A stretch of DNA of 64,000 nucleotides from Ruminiclostridium papyrosolvens C7. GTDB lineage: Bacteria > Bacillota > Clostridia > Acetivibrionales > DSM-1351. Below are positions 43,773-53,076 of the stretch, piece after piece; the first letter of the stretch is position 1, and every line of letters begins with the position of its first letter. The translations under genes were made by a program, and so were the position numbers. The notes under the pieces were generated by a model, which worked only from the letters and a program-made list of their open reading frames with translations, searched no databases and was not told the DNA's origin. The DNA is taken from the NCBI RefSeq assembly GCF_000421965.1, contig NZ_ATAY01000063.1, positions 1-64,000 of the forward strand, written 5' to 3'.

Positions 43773-44708
43773 TCACCTGGTTCCTTTTTCATAAGGTATT
43801 CCGTCCGCTTTCGGCATTACCGAGCGCCCCACAAACAAAACAAGTACAATAATGGTTGTAATATAGGGCAGCATGGATAATATCTGGGATGGTATCCGGA
43901 CCTTGTCTCCGCCCAGTAGTACCACAAGTGCCTGTGAAAGTCCGAAGACCAGACATGCGCCATATGCTCCTTGCGGCGTCCATTTTCCGAATATTACCGC
44001 AGCAAGTGCAATAAAGCCCTGACCGGATATGGCTGTAGCGGAGTAAAGTGACACCACGGCAAGTGTCATAGCCGCACCTCCGAATCCGGAAAATACACCT
44101 GAAAGGATAACGCATAAGTATCTTATTGTTGAAACGCTTATGCCCAGCGAATCCGCAGCCGCGGGATGCTCACCTACAGACCGTATCCTTAGTCCCCACT
44201 TTGTCCTGTACAATACGAACCAGATCGTCAGCATAAGTATAAATGCTATTATTACAGTTGTATCCATGTTGAGCAGTGAAAGTACCGGATGTTCCCTTGA
44301 ATTTATTTTACCAAATATTTTGGGTATCTTTTCAGTTACTGGCTTAGTCATGGTTGCTCCTTGAAAGAAAAGCCTTGAAAGAAATAGGGAAAGACCCAGC
44401 CCGAGAAAATTCATGGCAATACCTGATACCGTCTGATTTGCTTTAAACGATACGGCCGCAACAGCATGCAGCAGGGCAAGCATGCCCCCTGCTAAACCGG
44501 CTGATAAGAATCCGAGCCAGGGATTAGATGTATAATAACCGACAGTAGCACCTGTAAATGCACCTATGGTCATCATTCCCTCTATACCAAGATTAATAAC
44601 ACCTGCACGTTCGGAGATAACTCCGCCCATAGAGCCGAAGACCAGCGGTGTTGAATACATCAGGGTTATACTTATTGCCAGCAATATGCTATTTAACACT
44701 ATCAACAC
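43773..44708 (-). CDS. Nucleoside ABC permease (NupQ-like), second system
   Basis: 311 residues, eight or so membrane segments. AGVINLGIEGMMTIGAFTGA and GQGFIALAAVIFGKWTP are family marks. Its 5' end overlaps the fused ATPase-permease gene by 20 bases. Last gene of the second Bmp operon. Confidence 0.92.
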   Translation of the reverse strand: MLIVLNSILLAISITLMYSTPLVFGSMGGVISERAGVINLGIEGMMTIGAFTGATVGYYTSNPWLGFLSAGLAGGMLALLHAVAAVSFKANQTVSGIAMNFLGLGLSLFLSRLFFQGATMTKPVTEKIPKIFGKINSREHPVLSLLNMDTTVIIAFILMLTIWFVLYRTKWGLRIRSVGEHPAAADSLGISVSTIRYLCVILSGVFSGFGGAAMTLAVVSLYSATAISGQGFIALAAVIFGKWTPQGAYGACLVFGLSQALVVLLGGDKVRIPSQILSMLPYITTIIVLVLFVGRSVMPKADGIPYEKGTR

Positions 44709-47343
44709 CTCTCTTCCTGAGTCTGTCCGCTATCAGCGGGAATATTGTCGCCAATGCCACAAAGAATACAATTGTGCCTATCATTATACTGATTATTTCT
44801 GACGGAGCCCCGATATCCGATTGTATTGAGCCGCCTCCGTAAAGTAAACCGCTGAAAAACAATCCTGCAAAAATACATCCTACAGGCGAGCTTCCTGCGA
44901 TGAGTGCGACAGAGAGACCATTCATGCCATTTCCTTCAAATGCAGAAAGTGTAGAAATTCTGTGAGGGTCGCAGCCTGTAATCTGCATAGCACCTGCAAG
45001 ACCGGATATAGCTCCGGCTATAACCATGGACAGGATTATTTTCGAAGTCACATTCATGCCGGAGAATTCTGCTGCATCTCTGTTGAAGCCTACTGCACGG
45101 AGTTCAAAGCCTTTAGTGGTTCTGTAAAGAAAAAATGTAACCAGTATTACGACTATTATGGCTACCAAGATGCCGTAATTCAGATTGGTCCTGAGTAATA
45201 TCTCCTGTACGACTGGGTGTTCCTTCATCCATGCAATGCCCTGTTTGGAGGTTTTCCATTGTTGTAGCACCATCGTATACGTCTGAGCATGTACTTCGTA
45301 CGTGGCCTCAGCATTGGGTTTTTTCAGTCCGGGTAGCGTAATTATAAAATTATTCATATAAAGTGCAATCCAGTTAAGCATAATGCCTGTTATTACCTCA
45401 TGAATACCGAAGCGCCCCTTAAGAAGTCCTACCAATCCACCATAGATAGCTCCTATCGTAATAGCTGCTATAATAACGACCAATATCTGGAGGGGACCTG
45501 GAAGATTCAGCTTATACCCTAGTACTGCCGCAGTTATAGCACCCATAATGTACTGTCCCTCAGTTCCGATGTTGAACAGACCTGTTTTGAATGCAAAGGA
45601 GACACTTACGGCAGTGAGGATTATAGGTGTAGCTTTAATTATGGTATTTGAAATATATTTCGGTTTTGAAAATATGCCTCTGAACAGGGAAGCGAATGCA
45701 TCTATCGGATTGTATCCTGCAATTGCAAGAACTATAGCACCCACAACGAATCCCAATATAATAGAAAGAAAAATTCCGGTCAAGGGCTTTTTAATAATCC
45801 TACTTATATGCTCCATTTTTTTACCCCCTCCTGCCATAATTAGTCCGATGGTATTCTCGTCCGCCTCTCCCCGACTGAAAGTGGCTACGATTCTTCCGTC
45901 GTAAAGGACAGCGATTGTATCCGAAATATCCATAATTTCATCAAGCTCAAAAGATATCAGTAAAACAGCCTTGCCCTCATCGCGCTGACTTACCAGCGAT
46001 TTGTGCACATACTCGATTGCTCCTACATCCAGACCTCTGGTAGGCTGTACCGCAACAAGGAGCTCAGGATCGTTAGTTACTTCCCTGGCAATAATGACCT
46101 TTTGCTGGTTTCCTCCTGAAAGAGCTCTCACTTTCGTGTCTTTACAGTCCGAAGGTCGTACGTCGAAACGTTCTATACAACCTTTTGCAAATGAATATAT
46201 GGATTTGTAATACAGTATTCCGGAACGGGAAAAAGGCTTCTTGCCATAGTTTTCCAGTACAAAGTTTTCTGCTACTGAAAAATCTAGCACTAAGCCTCTT
46301 TTGTGACGATCTTCGTGAATGGTGCAAAGCTTGTTATCCAATACATTCCTTGGAGTTGTGTTTTGTATTTCTTTACCGTGTATCTTTATCTTTCCGTTTT
46401 TAACTTTTGACAGACATGTAATAGCTTCCACCAATTCCTTCTGGCCATTACCGTCAATACCTGCAACTCCCACGATTTCGCCCTTTCTTACTGAAAGAGA
46501 AAGGTTCTCCACCCTGTCGATGCCTCTATTGTCAGCAACCGTGAGATTATCGATTTCAAATATAACCTCTTCCGGTTTCGCAGGCTTCTTCTTGATATGT
46601 AGATTCACATGGTGTCCGACCATCATAGACGCAAGCTGCATTTCATCAACATCGCTTACGTTCAATGTGTCTATGTACACTCCTCTTCTGATTATAGTGC
46701 ATACATCCGAGGATTCTTTTATTTCCTTCAATTTATGTGTAATAATTATTATTGTCTTGCCATCGGCTATAAGGTTATGCATGATAGTGATCAGATCCTG
46801 AATTTCTTGGGGAGTTAATACAGCAGTTGGTTCATCAAGTATCAGTATTTCGGCTCCCCTGTAAAGTGCTTTCAGAATCTCAACTCTCTGTTGCATTCCA
46901 ACTGTAATATCCTCAATTTTTGAGTCCGGGTCAACATGCAACCCGTATTTTTTGCTGAGCTCAAAAATATCTTGCCGTACTTTTTTATTGTCAATGACTC
47001 CGACTTTGTTTGTGACTTCTTTGCCAAGAATAATATTCTGTGACACAGTAAAGTTCTCAACCAGCATGAAGTGCTGGTGTACCATTCCTATGCCGTTTGC
47101 AATAGCCACATTTGGATTTTTTATATTCACTTTATTACCTTTAAGGAAAATCTCTCCGCTGCTGGCCTGGTACAATCCGTAAAGAATATTCATCAGGGTT
47201 GATTTACCTGCACCGTTTTCCCCCAGCATTGCGTGAATAGTGCCTTTTTTAATATCAAGGCTGACCTTGTCCAGAGCACAAAAATCGCCGAAGTATTTTG
47301 TAATGTTACGCATTTGCACTGCAAACTGTCCACTAATGTCCAT
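44689..47343 (-). CDS. Fused nucleoside ABC ATPase and permease (NupO-NupP)
   Basis: 884 residues from ATG 47343 (GGGGG five bases upstream, upstream methionines lack a site). The first ~509 residues are a tandem ATPase (GENGAGKST, then GIDGNGQKE, LSGGNQQK). The last 375 are a NupP permease (GLFNIGTEGQYIMGA). These are normally separate genes, as at 36373-39943. The joint, GGGKK-MEHISRI, contains seven A and an internal GGAGGGGG site eight bases before the ATG at 45816, so a separate permease could also be made. Fusion by loss of the ATPase stop is likely. Confidence 0.88.
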   Translation of the reverse strand: MDISGQFAVQMRNITKYFGDFCALDKVSLDIKKGTIHAMLGENGAGKSTLMNILYGLYQASSGEIFLKGNKVNIKNPNVAIANGIGMVHQHFMLVENFTVSQNIILGKEVTNKVGVIDNKKVRQDIFELSKKYGLHVDPDSKIEDITVGMQQRVEILKALYRGAEILILDEPTAVLTPQEIQDLITIMHNLIADGKTIIIITHKLKEIKESSDVCTIIRRGVYIDTLNVSDVDEMQLASMMVGHHVNLHIKKKPAKPEEVIFEIDNLTVADNRGIDRVENLSLSVRKGEIVGVAGIDGNGQKELVEAITCLSKVKNGKIKIHGKEIQNTTPRNVLDNKLCTIHEDRHKRGLVLDFSVAENFVLENYGKKPFSRSGILYYKSIYSFAKGCIERFDVRPSDCKDTKVRALSGGNQQKVIIAREVTNDPELLVAVQPTRGLDVGAIEYVHKSLVSQRDEGKAVLLISFELDEIMDISDTIAVLYDGRIVATFSRGEADENTIGLIMAGGGKKMEHISRIIKKPLTGIFLSIILGFVVGAIVLAIAGYNPIDAFASLFRGIFSKPKYISNTIIKATPIILTAVSVSFAFKTGLFNIGTEGQYIMGAITAAVLGYKLNLPGPLQILVVIIAAITIGAIYGGLVGLLKGRFGIHEVITGIMLNWIALYMNNFIITLPGLKKPNAEATYEVHAQTYTMVLQQWKTSKQGIAWMKEHPVVQEILLRTNLNYGILVAIIVVILVTFFLYRTTKGFELRAVGFNRDAAEFSGMNVTSKIILSMVIAGAISGLAGAMQITGCDPHRISTLSAFEGNGMNGLSVALIAGSSPVGCIFAGLFFSGLLYGGGSIQSDIGAPSEIISIMIGTIVFFVALATIFPLIADRLRKRGVDSVK

Positions 47344-47416
47344 AGTTACCCCCATGCTTTTAGTTGGTAAATGCAACAGGTTGGGGGAAGTTCATCCCCC
47401 CTGATTTAAATGAATT

Positions 47417-48505
47417 TTATTTGAGTGTACTTATGTAGTTGTCGAATGTAGCCTTATTGTATGGAATGTTGATTGATTCATCCTTTATTTTTCCTTCAAT
47501 CACCTTGGCATCTGTCAATACTTTCTGATCCACATTAGGATTTTTTTCGGGAATGCCAACACAGCCTTCCTTCATACCAAACACCTGTGTGGTTCCACCA
47601 AGTTCCTTACCATCCTTTACTTGTGTTGATACGAGATCCATCGCCTTGCCGACAAGCTTCATAGCGGATATAAGAATATTTTTCGGAGCCAGATGGCTCT
47701 GGTCCCTGTCAACTCCTATAGCAAACTTGTTGGCTTCCTTGGCTGCTTCAATAACTCCAATGCCAGCACCACCAGCCGCATGGAATACAATATCGCAGCC
47801 CTTGGTATACATAGAAGAAGCTATGGCCTTACCAACCGCCTGATCTGCGAAGCTGTTGGCATACTGGACATTAACTGTAATATCCTTGCCGAGTTCCTTG
47901 GAAGCGTAAGCAACACCTGCTCTGTAACCAAATTCGAACTGGTCGATAACATCGCCCTTAATACCGCCTACAAAGCCAACCTTGTTTGTCTTTGTGGTTT
48001 TAGCAGCAATGTAGCCTACCACAAAGGATGGCTCCTGTGCCCTGAACACAACACCTATGACATTGGAAGGTGTCTCTTCTCCATAGGAGTTATCAACAAT
48101 TGCATAGGTCTTGTCAGGATATTGGGAAGCCGCGGTCTTTATTGCATCCGCCATGGCATAGCCTATACCCCAGATGAGGCTGCTCTTCTGGTCGGCCAGC
48201 TTGTCTAGATTCGTTCCGTAATCGCTTTCCTGCTTCGATTCCAGATAGGAAATAGATGCATTTGTTTCTTTACTGAACTTCTGAAGACCTTCCCAGGCAG
48301 ACTGGTTGAAGGACTGGTCGTTGATCCCGCCGACATCAGTTACCATACCTACTGCAAAGGATGAAGCAGCCGCACTGCTTTTAGGGGTTGAATCACCTGT
48401 GGAAGTGCCGGAAGTCGAATTGCTTTTGTCTGTTGTACTGCCTCCGCAGGCAGCAAGTGATACTATCAATGCCAGAGTTAAGATACTTGATAATACTTTC
48501 TTCAT
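47417..48505 (-). CDS. Nucleoside-binding lipoprotein, Bmp family (copy 2)
   Basis: 362 residues from ATG 48505, which follows TTTTAGGAGGG. An upstream in-frame ATG (48559) is rejected because it would mask the signal peptide MKKVLSSILTLALIVSLAAC. The lipid-bearing residue is C20. The domain FAVGMVTDVGGINDQSFNQSAWEGL is the BMP/Med opening. It captures nucleosides for the fused transporter. First gene of the operon behind a 400-base leader. Confidence 0.93.
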   Translation of the reverse strand: MKKVLSSILTLALIVSLAACGGSTTDKSNSTSGTSTGDSTPKSSAAASSFAVGMVTDVGGINDQSFNQSAWEGLQKFSKETNASISYLESKQESDYGTNLDKLADQKSSLIWGIGYAMADAIKTAASQYPDKTYAIVDNSYGEETPSNVIGVVFRAQEPSFVVGYIAAKTTKTNKVGFVGGIKGDVIDQFEFGYRAGVAYASKELGKDITVNVQYANSFADQAVGKAIASSMYTKGCDIVFHAAGGAGIGVIEAAKEANKFAIGVDRDQSHLAPKNILISAMKLVGKAMDLVSTQVKDGKELGGTTQVFGMKEGCVGIPEKNPNVDQKVLTDAKVIEGKIKDESINIPYNKATFDNYISTLK

Positions 48506-48563
48506 TTTTTCCCTCCTAAAAGAATTGTTGTATTTATATACAGCGAAAGTAACACTCATGAGC

Positions 48564-48644
48564 TCATTCCGCTACATACCACTGATAAGTCCCCATGTTC
48601 TGCTGATACTCCGGTCCGAAACCGTAAGACAGAAGTTCTTCTAA
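48564..48644 (-). other. Start-less coding-like frame in the Bmp leader
   Basis: A 26-codon frame without an ATG, GTG or TTG start, encoding SYGFGPEYQQNMGTYQWYV within it and ending in TGA. GC content is clearly above the flanks. It may be a gene remnant or part of a structured RNA. Not a credible gene as it stands. Confidence 0.3.
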
Positions 48645-48661
48645 TTAAGAGTTATATATTA

Positions 48662-48844
48662 TTAATAAATAGAGCTTTTAAAAGATAGAACAGAGATTTC
48701 AAGAAGATTTAAATAGATAACAGGGTTAAAAGCCATCGGGCACCTCCTCGCATTATTCGGCGGTTCTCTAAAGATCACCCACAGCCACCACCCCCGAAAA
48801 TATCTCTGCAATTCTAAACTTATCTTCGCCCGGTTCTTCTTCAA
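48662..48844 (-). CDS. Small leader ORF upstream of the second Bmp operon
   Basis: 60 codons. TTG start after TAGGAGG at seven bases. The product is basic and Trp-rich at first (YFRGWWLWVIFREPP), then hydrophobic. A nested ATG (48736 region) has its own perfect AGGAGG six bases upstream and would give a 24-residue peptide. CGGGC near the start can pair with GCCCG next to the internal site, so translation of the inner frame may be structure-controlled. GC-rich relative to surroundings. Could be a regulatory leader peptide, or only structured RNA. Confidence 0.4.
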   Translation of the reverse strand: MKKNRAKISLELQRYFRGWWLWVIFREPPNNARRCPMAFNPVIYLNLLEISVLSFKSSIY

Positions 48845-48914
48845 CAGTTTACCTCCTACATTTAAAGTAAGATTCAGATGATGAAGCACATTATAAAAAC
48901 ATAAGCCTACCATT

Positions 48915-48943
48915 TTTATACCATATATTACATCGTATGTAAA
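48915..48943 (-). promoter_or_regulatory. Promoter of the second Bmp operon
   Basis: TTTACA (48938-48943) and TATAAA (48915-48920) with a 17-base spacer on the minus strand. A perfect inverted repeat TATTACAT-N13-ATGTAATA (48926-48954) covers the -35 and spacer, as expected for a repressor site. Confidence 0.72.
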
Positions 48944-49089
48944 CACATGTAATATACGGGGCTCGATTTTACATCAAATTCACACTAATATTTGTTCAAC
49001 AATTGAATTATATAAGAATTTTATAAAGAATTAGGCTTTAGAGATGGCTAACATGATGGCATATGGCGGTAATTTAACTTTGATAAAAA

Positions 49090-49119
49090 AAATTAAGATG
49101 GTATGAACCATCTTAATTT
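49090..49119 (-). terminator. Terminator of the sugar/polyol operon
   Basis: Perfect 13-bp stem (AAATTAAGATGGT/ACCATCTTAATTT) with an ATGA loop, followed on the minus strand by a T-rich tract. Ends the run 59348-49156. Confidence 0.9.
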
Positions 49120-49155
49120 AGTTTATAGGGTCTTTCTTGTTAAATTATAATAAAC

Positions 49156-49809
49156 TTAAATATAATCCTTTATCTGCCCGAGCTCTTGAATAATGGCATC
49201 AGCCAGGAAAAGATCCTGATTTCCCGATGTGGGATTTCTATAACCAATACATGATATGCCTGCTGAAACCGCTGCCCGAAGTCCGGAAGTTGAATCCTCT
49301 ATAGCAATTGCGCTGTCCTTAGGTATTCCGCTAATAGAAAGTACTTTTTGATAAATATCAGGGCTTGGTTTCTGAAACTTTACTTCATCTCCTGTAACAG
49401 AGTAATCGAAATATCCGCTTAATTGGAAAATATCCAGTACACGACTGACGTAGTACCTGTTAGAGGATGAAGCAATTGCTGTATCGTAATTATTTTTACT
49501 GAGTTCAGTCAACAGCTTCTCAAGTCCTTTTGTAGGCTGTATTTTTTCTTTTTCCACATAACCCAGAATCAGATTAAACTGGCGCATCTCCAATTCTTGC
49601 GGATTTGCATTCAGATTATTTTCTTTTATGACTTTAGTCCACAAGTCCCTGTTGGGCTTACCGACGTATTCTTTCAGATTAAATGTCTCATTAAGTCCAT
49701 AGCTTTGTAAAATTTCCAATTTTGCACGGTAATGCAGAGGTTCACTGTCAAATATAACTCCATCTACATCAAAAATAACCAAATTGATTTTACGTTTCTC
49801 CGTATTCAT
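49156..49809 (-). CDS. HAD-superfamily hydrolase, beta-phosphoglucomutase-like
   Basis: 217 residues. FDVDGVIFDSEPLH carries the catalytic aspartates with a cap domain following. SSNRYY and KPSPDIYQKVL, then AIEDSTSGLRAA, complete the HAD motifs. It removes phosphate from, or isomerises, a sugar phosphate. Last gene of the sugar operon, 39 bases after the MgtC-like gene. Confidence 0.9.
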   Translation of the reverse strand: MNTEKRKINLVIFDVDGVIFDSEPLHYRAKLEILQSYGLNETFNLKEYVGKPNRDLWTKVIKENNLNANPQELEMRQFNLILGYVEKEKIQPTKGLEKLLTELSKNNYDTAIASSSNRYYVSRVLDIFQLSGYFDYSVTGDEVKFQKPSPDIYQKVLSISGIPKDSAIAIEDSTSGLRAAVSAGISCIGYRNPTSGNQDLFLADAIIQELGQIKDYI

Positions 49810-49848
49810 TTATCACCAGACCTCTTTACTTTTTTATATTTACATAAA

Positions 49849-50550
49849 TTAGATTTCATGAATACAGTTCAATGCCGCTGCATGGCTAAGAGATTGTAAA
49901 ACCTCTGTATGCGGACGGTTTTCCTTCGATTGTACGGAAAGGAGGACAGACATTGCCTTTTTCTCCTCACCTTTGTTCTTAACAATTTGAACATCCATGA
50001 CATCAATAGAGTTTTTCTTTGCCAGACTGAGAAATGAACCCAATCCCAGTGAGTTTTCAAATTCCAGATATAGATGCAGTAAATTGGACTTCTTACGCAT
50101 CATATTATCCATCTTATGTAAAATAGTCATGACGAAGAATATAGTAGTACCGCCCAAAATTGCACCTTCGTAAAAACCAATACCAATTGACAAGCCGATG
50201 CAGGCCGAAGCCCACAAACCGGCAGCAGTAGTCAAACCTCTGACTTGGTTCCTCCCGGTGATGATTATTGTTCCGGCACCCAGAAATCCAATGCCGCTAA
50301 CAACCTGAGCCCCTAATCTGCCGATATCTCCGGTATGATATGTTTGGTAAATGTATTGATTTGTCATCATAACTATTGTTGAACCCAGACATACAAGTAT
50401 GTATGTACGAAAGCCCGCAGGGTGGCGTTTACGTCCCCTTTCAAAGCCAAGAATTCCGCTGATTACTACAGAAAGAAAAATACGTACGCAAATGGAAAGA
50501 ACATTTACATCTTTTAATATGGCTAATTGACTAATCAATCCGTAAATCAC
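49849..50550 (-). CDS. MgtC/SapB-family membrane protein
   Basis: 233 residues. Four to five N-terminal membrane segments with GFERGRKRHPAGFRTYILVCLGS, GAQVVSGIGFLGAGTI and GLTTAAGLWASA, all MgtC family marks, and a soluble ACT-like C-terminus. MgtC is linked to Mg2+ and phosphate homeostasis. Its place in a sugar operon is unusual. GTG start with a weak ribosome site. Confidence 0.9.
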   Translation of the reverse strand: MIYGLISQLAILKDVNVLSICVRIFLSVVISGILGFERGRKRHPAGFRTYILVCLGSTIVMMTNQYIYQTYHTGDIGRLGAQVVSGIGFLGAGTIIITGRNQVRGLTTAAGLWASACIGLSIGIGFYEGAILGGTTIFFVMTILHKMDNMMRKKSNLLHLYLEFENSLGLGSFLSLAKKNSIDVMDVQIVKNKGEEKKAMSVLLSVQSKENRPHTEVLQSLSHAAALNCIHEI

Positions 50551-50575
50551 CTTCTTATCTATTGCCTTTTAGCAT

Positions 50576-51346
50576 TTAGCTGTGCAGTCCTTTCGCTTTC
50601 AATATTTTAAGTGCGGGAATCGGGTTGTTGCAGGTCATGAGCCTTGCACCGCAGCGTATGGATTCATAAACCAGTTCTTCAGTGTCGGGGCAATATGACC
50701 ATGGTAATATTCCAAGGTTTTCAAACTCCTGAACACGCTCGGGAGTTATTGTTTTCATGTCTATACCTACTGCAAATAATTTAGAGTAAGTACCGATTTC
50801 TCCATCAACGAAATTCTCCATTTTTTCCTTAGGAAAACCCTGTACCTTCACACCATAGGAGTCATACATATAGGCTGCAATGAAAGCGTCAAAGCAGGTA
50901 AAAACACAGCGATGCATTAAGCCGTATTCCTTTATAATTTCCATAGCAAGATCTACTGTTTCATATGTCTTTTCCTTAATTTCTGCATTTAAAAGAATAT
51001 TCTTATAGGGTTGAACCAGCTCACAGAATTCACGCAGTGTGGGTACTTTTAAGCCTTCAAATACTTTTCCGAATTTCCCCCCCGCGTCCAATTCCTTAAT
51101 TTGTTTCAGCGTCATATCATGAATATAACCCTTTCCGTTTGTAGTACGGTCCACGGTTCTGTCATGCATTATGACAACAACTTTGTCTTTAGTCAGATTC
51201 ATATCAAATTCAATCATATCAACATTCATATCCAGAGCTTTTTGAAAGCTAAGCAGAGTATTTTCAGGATAAAACGCATCAACTCCTCTGTGCCCGGCAA
51301 CTAATATGCTCTCTTTATTCAACAACCTGTCTATGATTTTCCGCAT
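50576..51346 (-). CDS. Glycerophosphodiester phosphodiesterase
   Basis: 256 residues, GDPD TIM barrel. HRGVDAFYPENT gives the first catalytic His and Glu, EFDMNLTKDKVVVIMHDRTVDRTTNG the metal ligands and second His. It splits glycerophosphodiesters to sn-glycerol-3-phosphate and an alcohol. Cytoplasmic, no signal peptide. Lies 30 bases beyond the kinase gene, so the operon may feed on a polyol or sugar phosphodiester. Confidence 0.92.
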   Translation of the reverse strand: MRKIIDRLLNKESILVAGHRGVDAFYPENTLLSFQKALDMNVDMIEFDMNLTKDKVVVIMHDRTVDRTTNGKGYIHDMTLKQIKELDAGGKFGKVFEGLKVPTLREFCELVQPYKNILLNAEIKEKTYETVDLAMEIIKEYGLMHRCVFTCFDAFIAAYMYDSYGVKVQGFPKEKMENFVDGEIGTYSKLFAVGIDMKTITPERVQEFENLGILPWSYCPDTEELVYESIRCGARLMTCNNPIPALKILKAKGLHS

Positions 51347-51376
51347 ATTCCAAAAGACTTCCTTTCAAAATTGCAT

Positions 51377-53047
51377 TTAATAAGATATAGCTTTTTTAAT
51401 ATTTTTTAAACGCTTTATTACACTGTCATTATCTTTTCCGAAATAATCGTGAAGCTTAGAATACTCCTGATATAGCAATTCATATATTTTGCTGTTTTCC
51501 GGGTCAGGCAGATATGTATTTTTTATTCCGCCGCCCATAGCATTTCCGGCTTGTTCAATGGTGTCGTATCCTCCATTTGCACTTCCCGCGGCAACAGCTC
51601 CAAACATTGCAGCACCCATTGCGGTTGTCTGCTTTGATGCCGTTACATGAACAGGCATTTGTATGATATCTGCAAAGGTTTGCATAACAAAGGGACTTTT
51701 TTCAGCTATACCGCCCGTTGCAAACAGTTTTTCTATTGTAACCCCATATTTTTTAAAGGTGTCTATAATCATACGTTTTCCATATCCTACAGCTTCCACC
51801 AATGCCTTATACATTTCAGGAGAAGTAGTAGTTGTCGTCATCCCGAACATTACACCTGTCAAATCCACGTCAACCAGAACAGAACGGTTTCCGTTCCACC
51901 AATCCAACGCAAGCAATCCGCTGCTTCCCGGCTTTATCTGTGAGGCAAGCTCGTCCAGATATGCAGTAACATGCATTCCTTTTTCCTTTGCTTGTGCTGA
52001 AATTTCTTCCGATACACAATTTTTTGTAAACCATGCAAAATGGTCGCCCATACATGATTGTCCGGCTTCGTAGCCAAAATATCCCGGCAAAATTCCGTCT
52101 TCACAAATTCCGCACATTCCCGGCACCTTAATATTTTGTCTGCTTGCCATCATATCACAGCCTGATGTTCCGATAACCATCAGCATTATATCAGGGCCTG
52201 TAATACCGGCACCCGGTACGGCAGCATGTGCATCCCCGCAACCTACCGCCACAGGAGTTCCCACCGGAAGACCTGTCCATTCGGAACTGCTTTCGGTAAT
52301 ACAACCTGCTTTACTTCCCACAGGATATATAGTTCTCGACATTTTTGTGTCAATTACATGTTCAAGCCTTGGGTCAAGTGCTTTAAAGAAATCATTGGAG
52401 GGATATCCTGTCTTTTTTTGCCAGATTGCCTTATATCCAGCCGTGCAGCTGTTTCTCTTCTCTTCCCCGGTAAGCATCAACGTAATCCAGTCAGATAGCT
52501 CCATGAACCTGTCGGCTGCCTCATATATTTCAGGTGCTTCATTAAGAATCTGCCATATCTTAGGGAACATCCATTCAGAAGATATCTTCCCCCCGTAAAA
52601 TCCAAGGAATTCTTCTCCTCGTTGTTCAGCAATCTCATTAAGTCTATTCGCTTCATCCTGTGCTGCATGGTGCTTCCACAGCTTTACATATGCATGGGGA
52701 TTATTTTTGAATTTTTCCAGCATACACAGGGGAGTACCGTCCTTCAAAGTCGGAAGCATTGTACATTCAGTAAAGTCGGTACCTACGCCGATAACTTGTG
52801 AAGGGTCGATGCCGGACTCCTTGAATACATTTAACAATGTAGTGCTTGCACATTCTAAATAATCAGGAGGATATTGCAGCGCCCAATCTGCTTCCAGCTT
52901 TGTAGTTCCGTTTGGAAGTTTTCTTTCCATAACTCCATGTGGATAATCCATGGAAGAAGCAGCTTTAATTGTTCCGTCTGATACATCAACCAAAATTGAC
53001 CTGGCACTCAATGTCCCAAAATCAATACCAACCACATACTTTGACAT
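51377..53047 (-). CDS. FGGY carbohydrate kinase, ribulokinase-like
   Basis: 556 residues from ATG 53047 (MSKYVVGIDFGTLSARS, GAGG upstream). In-frame starts up to 53092 would overlap the dehydrogenase gene. DFGTLSARS is the phosphate-1 loop, and ALDWWNGNRS and TGGIAEKSPFVMQ are typical of AraB. It phosphorylates a ketose such as ribulose, xylulose or erythrulose. It pairs with the upstream polyol dehydrogenase in a polyol-to-ketose-phosphate route. Confidence 0.9.
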   Translation of the reverse strand: MSKYVVGIDFGTLSARSILVDVSDGTIKAASSMDYPHGVMERKLPNGTTKLEADWALQYPPDYLECASTTLLNVFKESGIDPSQVIGVGTDFTECTMLPTLKDGTPLCMLEKFKNNPHAYVKLWKHHAAQDEANRLNEIAEQRGEEFLGFYGGKISSEWMFPKIWQILNEAPEIYEAADRFMELSDWITLMLTGEEKRNSCTAGYKAIWQKKTGYPSNDFFKALDPRLEHVIDTKMSRTIYPVGSKAGCITESSSEWTGLPVGTPVAVGCGDAHAAVPGAGITGPDIMLMVIGTSGCDMMASRQNIKVPGMCGICEDGILPGYFGYEAGQSCMGDHFAWFTKNCVSEEISAQAKEKGMHVTAYLDELASQIKPGSSGLLALDWWNGNRSVLVDVDLTGVMFGMTTTTTSPEMYKALVEAVGYGKRMIIDTFKKYGVTIEKLFATGGIAEKSPFVMQTFADIIQMPVHVTASKQTTAMGAAMFGAVAAGSANGGYDTIEQAGNAMGGGIKNTYLPDPENSKIYELLYQEYSKLHDYFGKDNDSVIKRLKNIKKAISY

Positions 53048-53076
53048 CTGTTTATTATTCCTCGCTTCCATTTTGT

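Noticed and set aside
48505-48907. Known guanidine, ZTP, glycine or c-di-GMP riboswitch
   Set aside because: None of the family signature segments is present. Kept only as an unknown structured leader.
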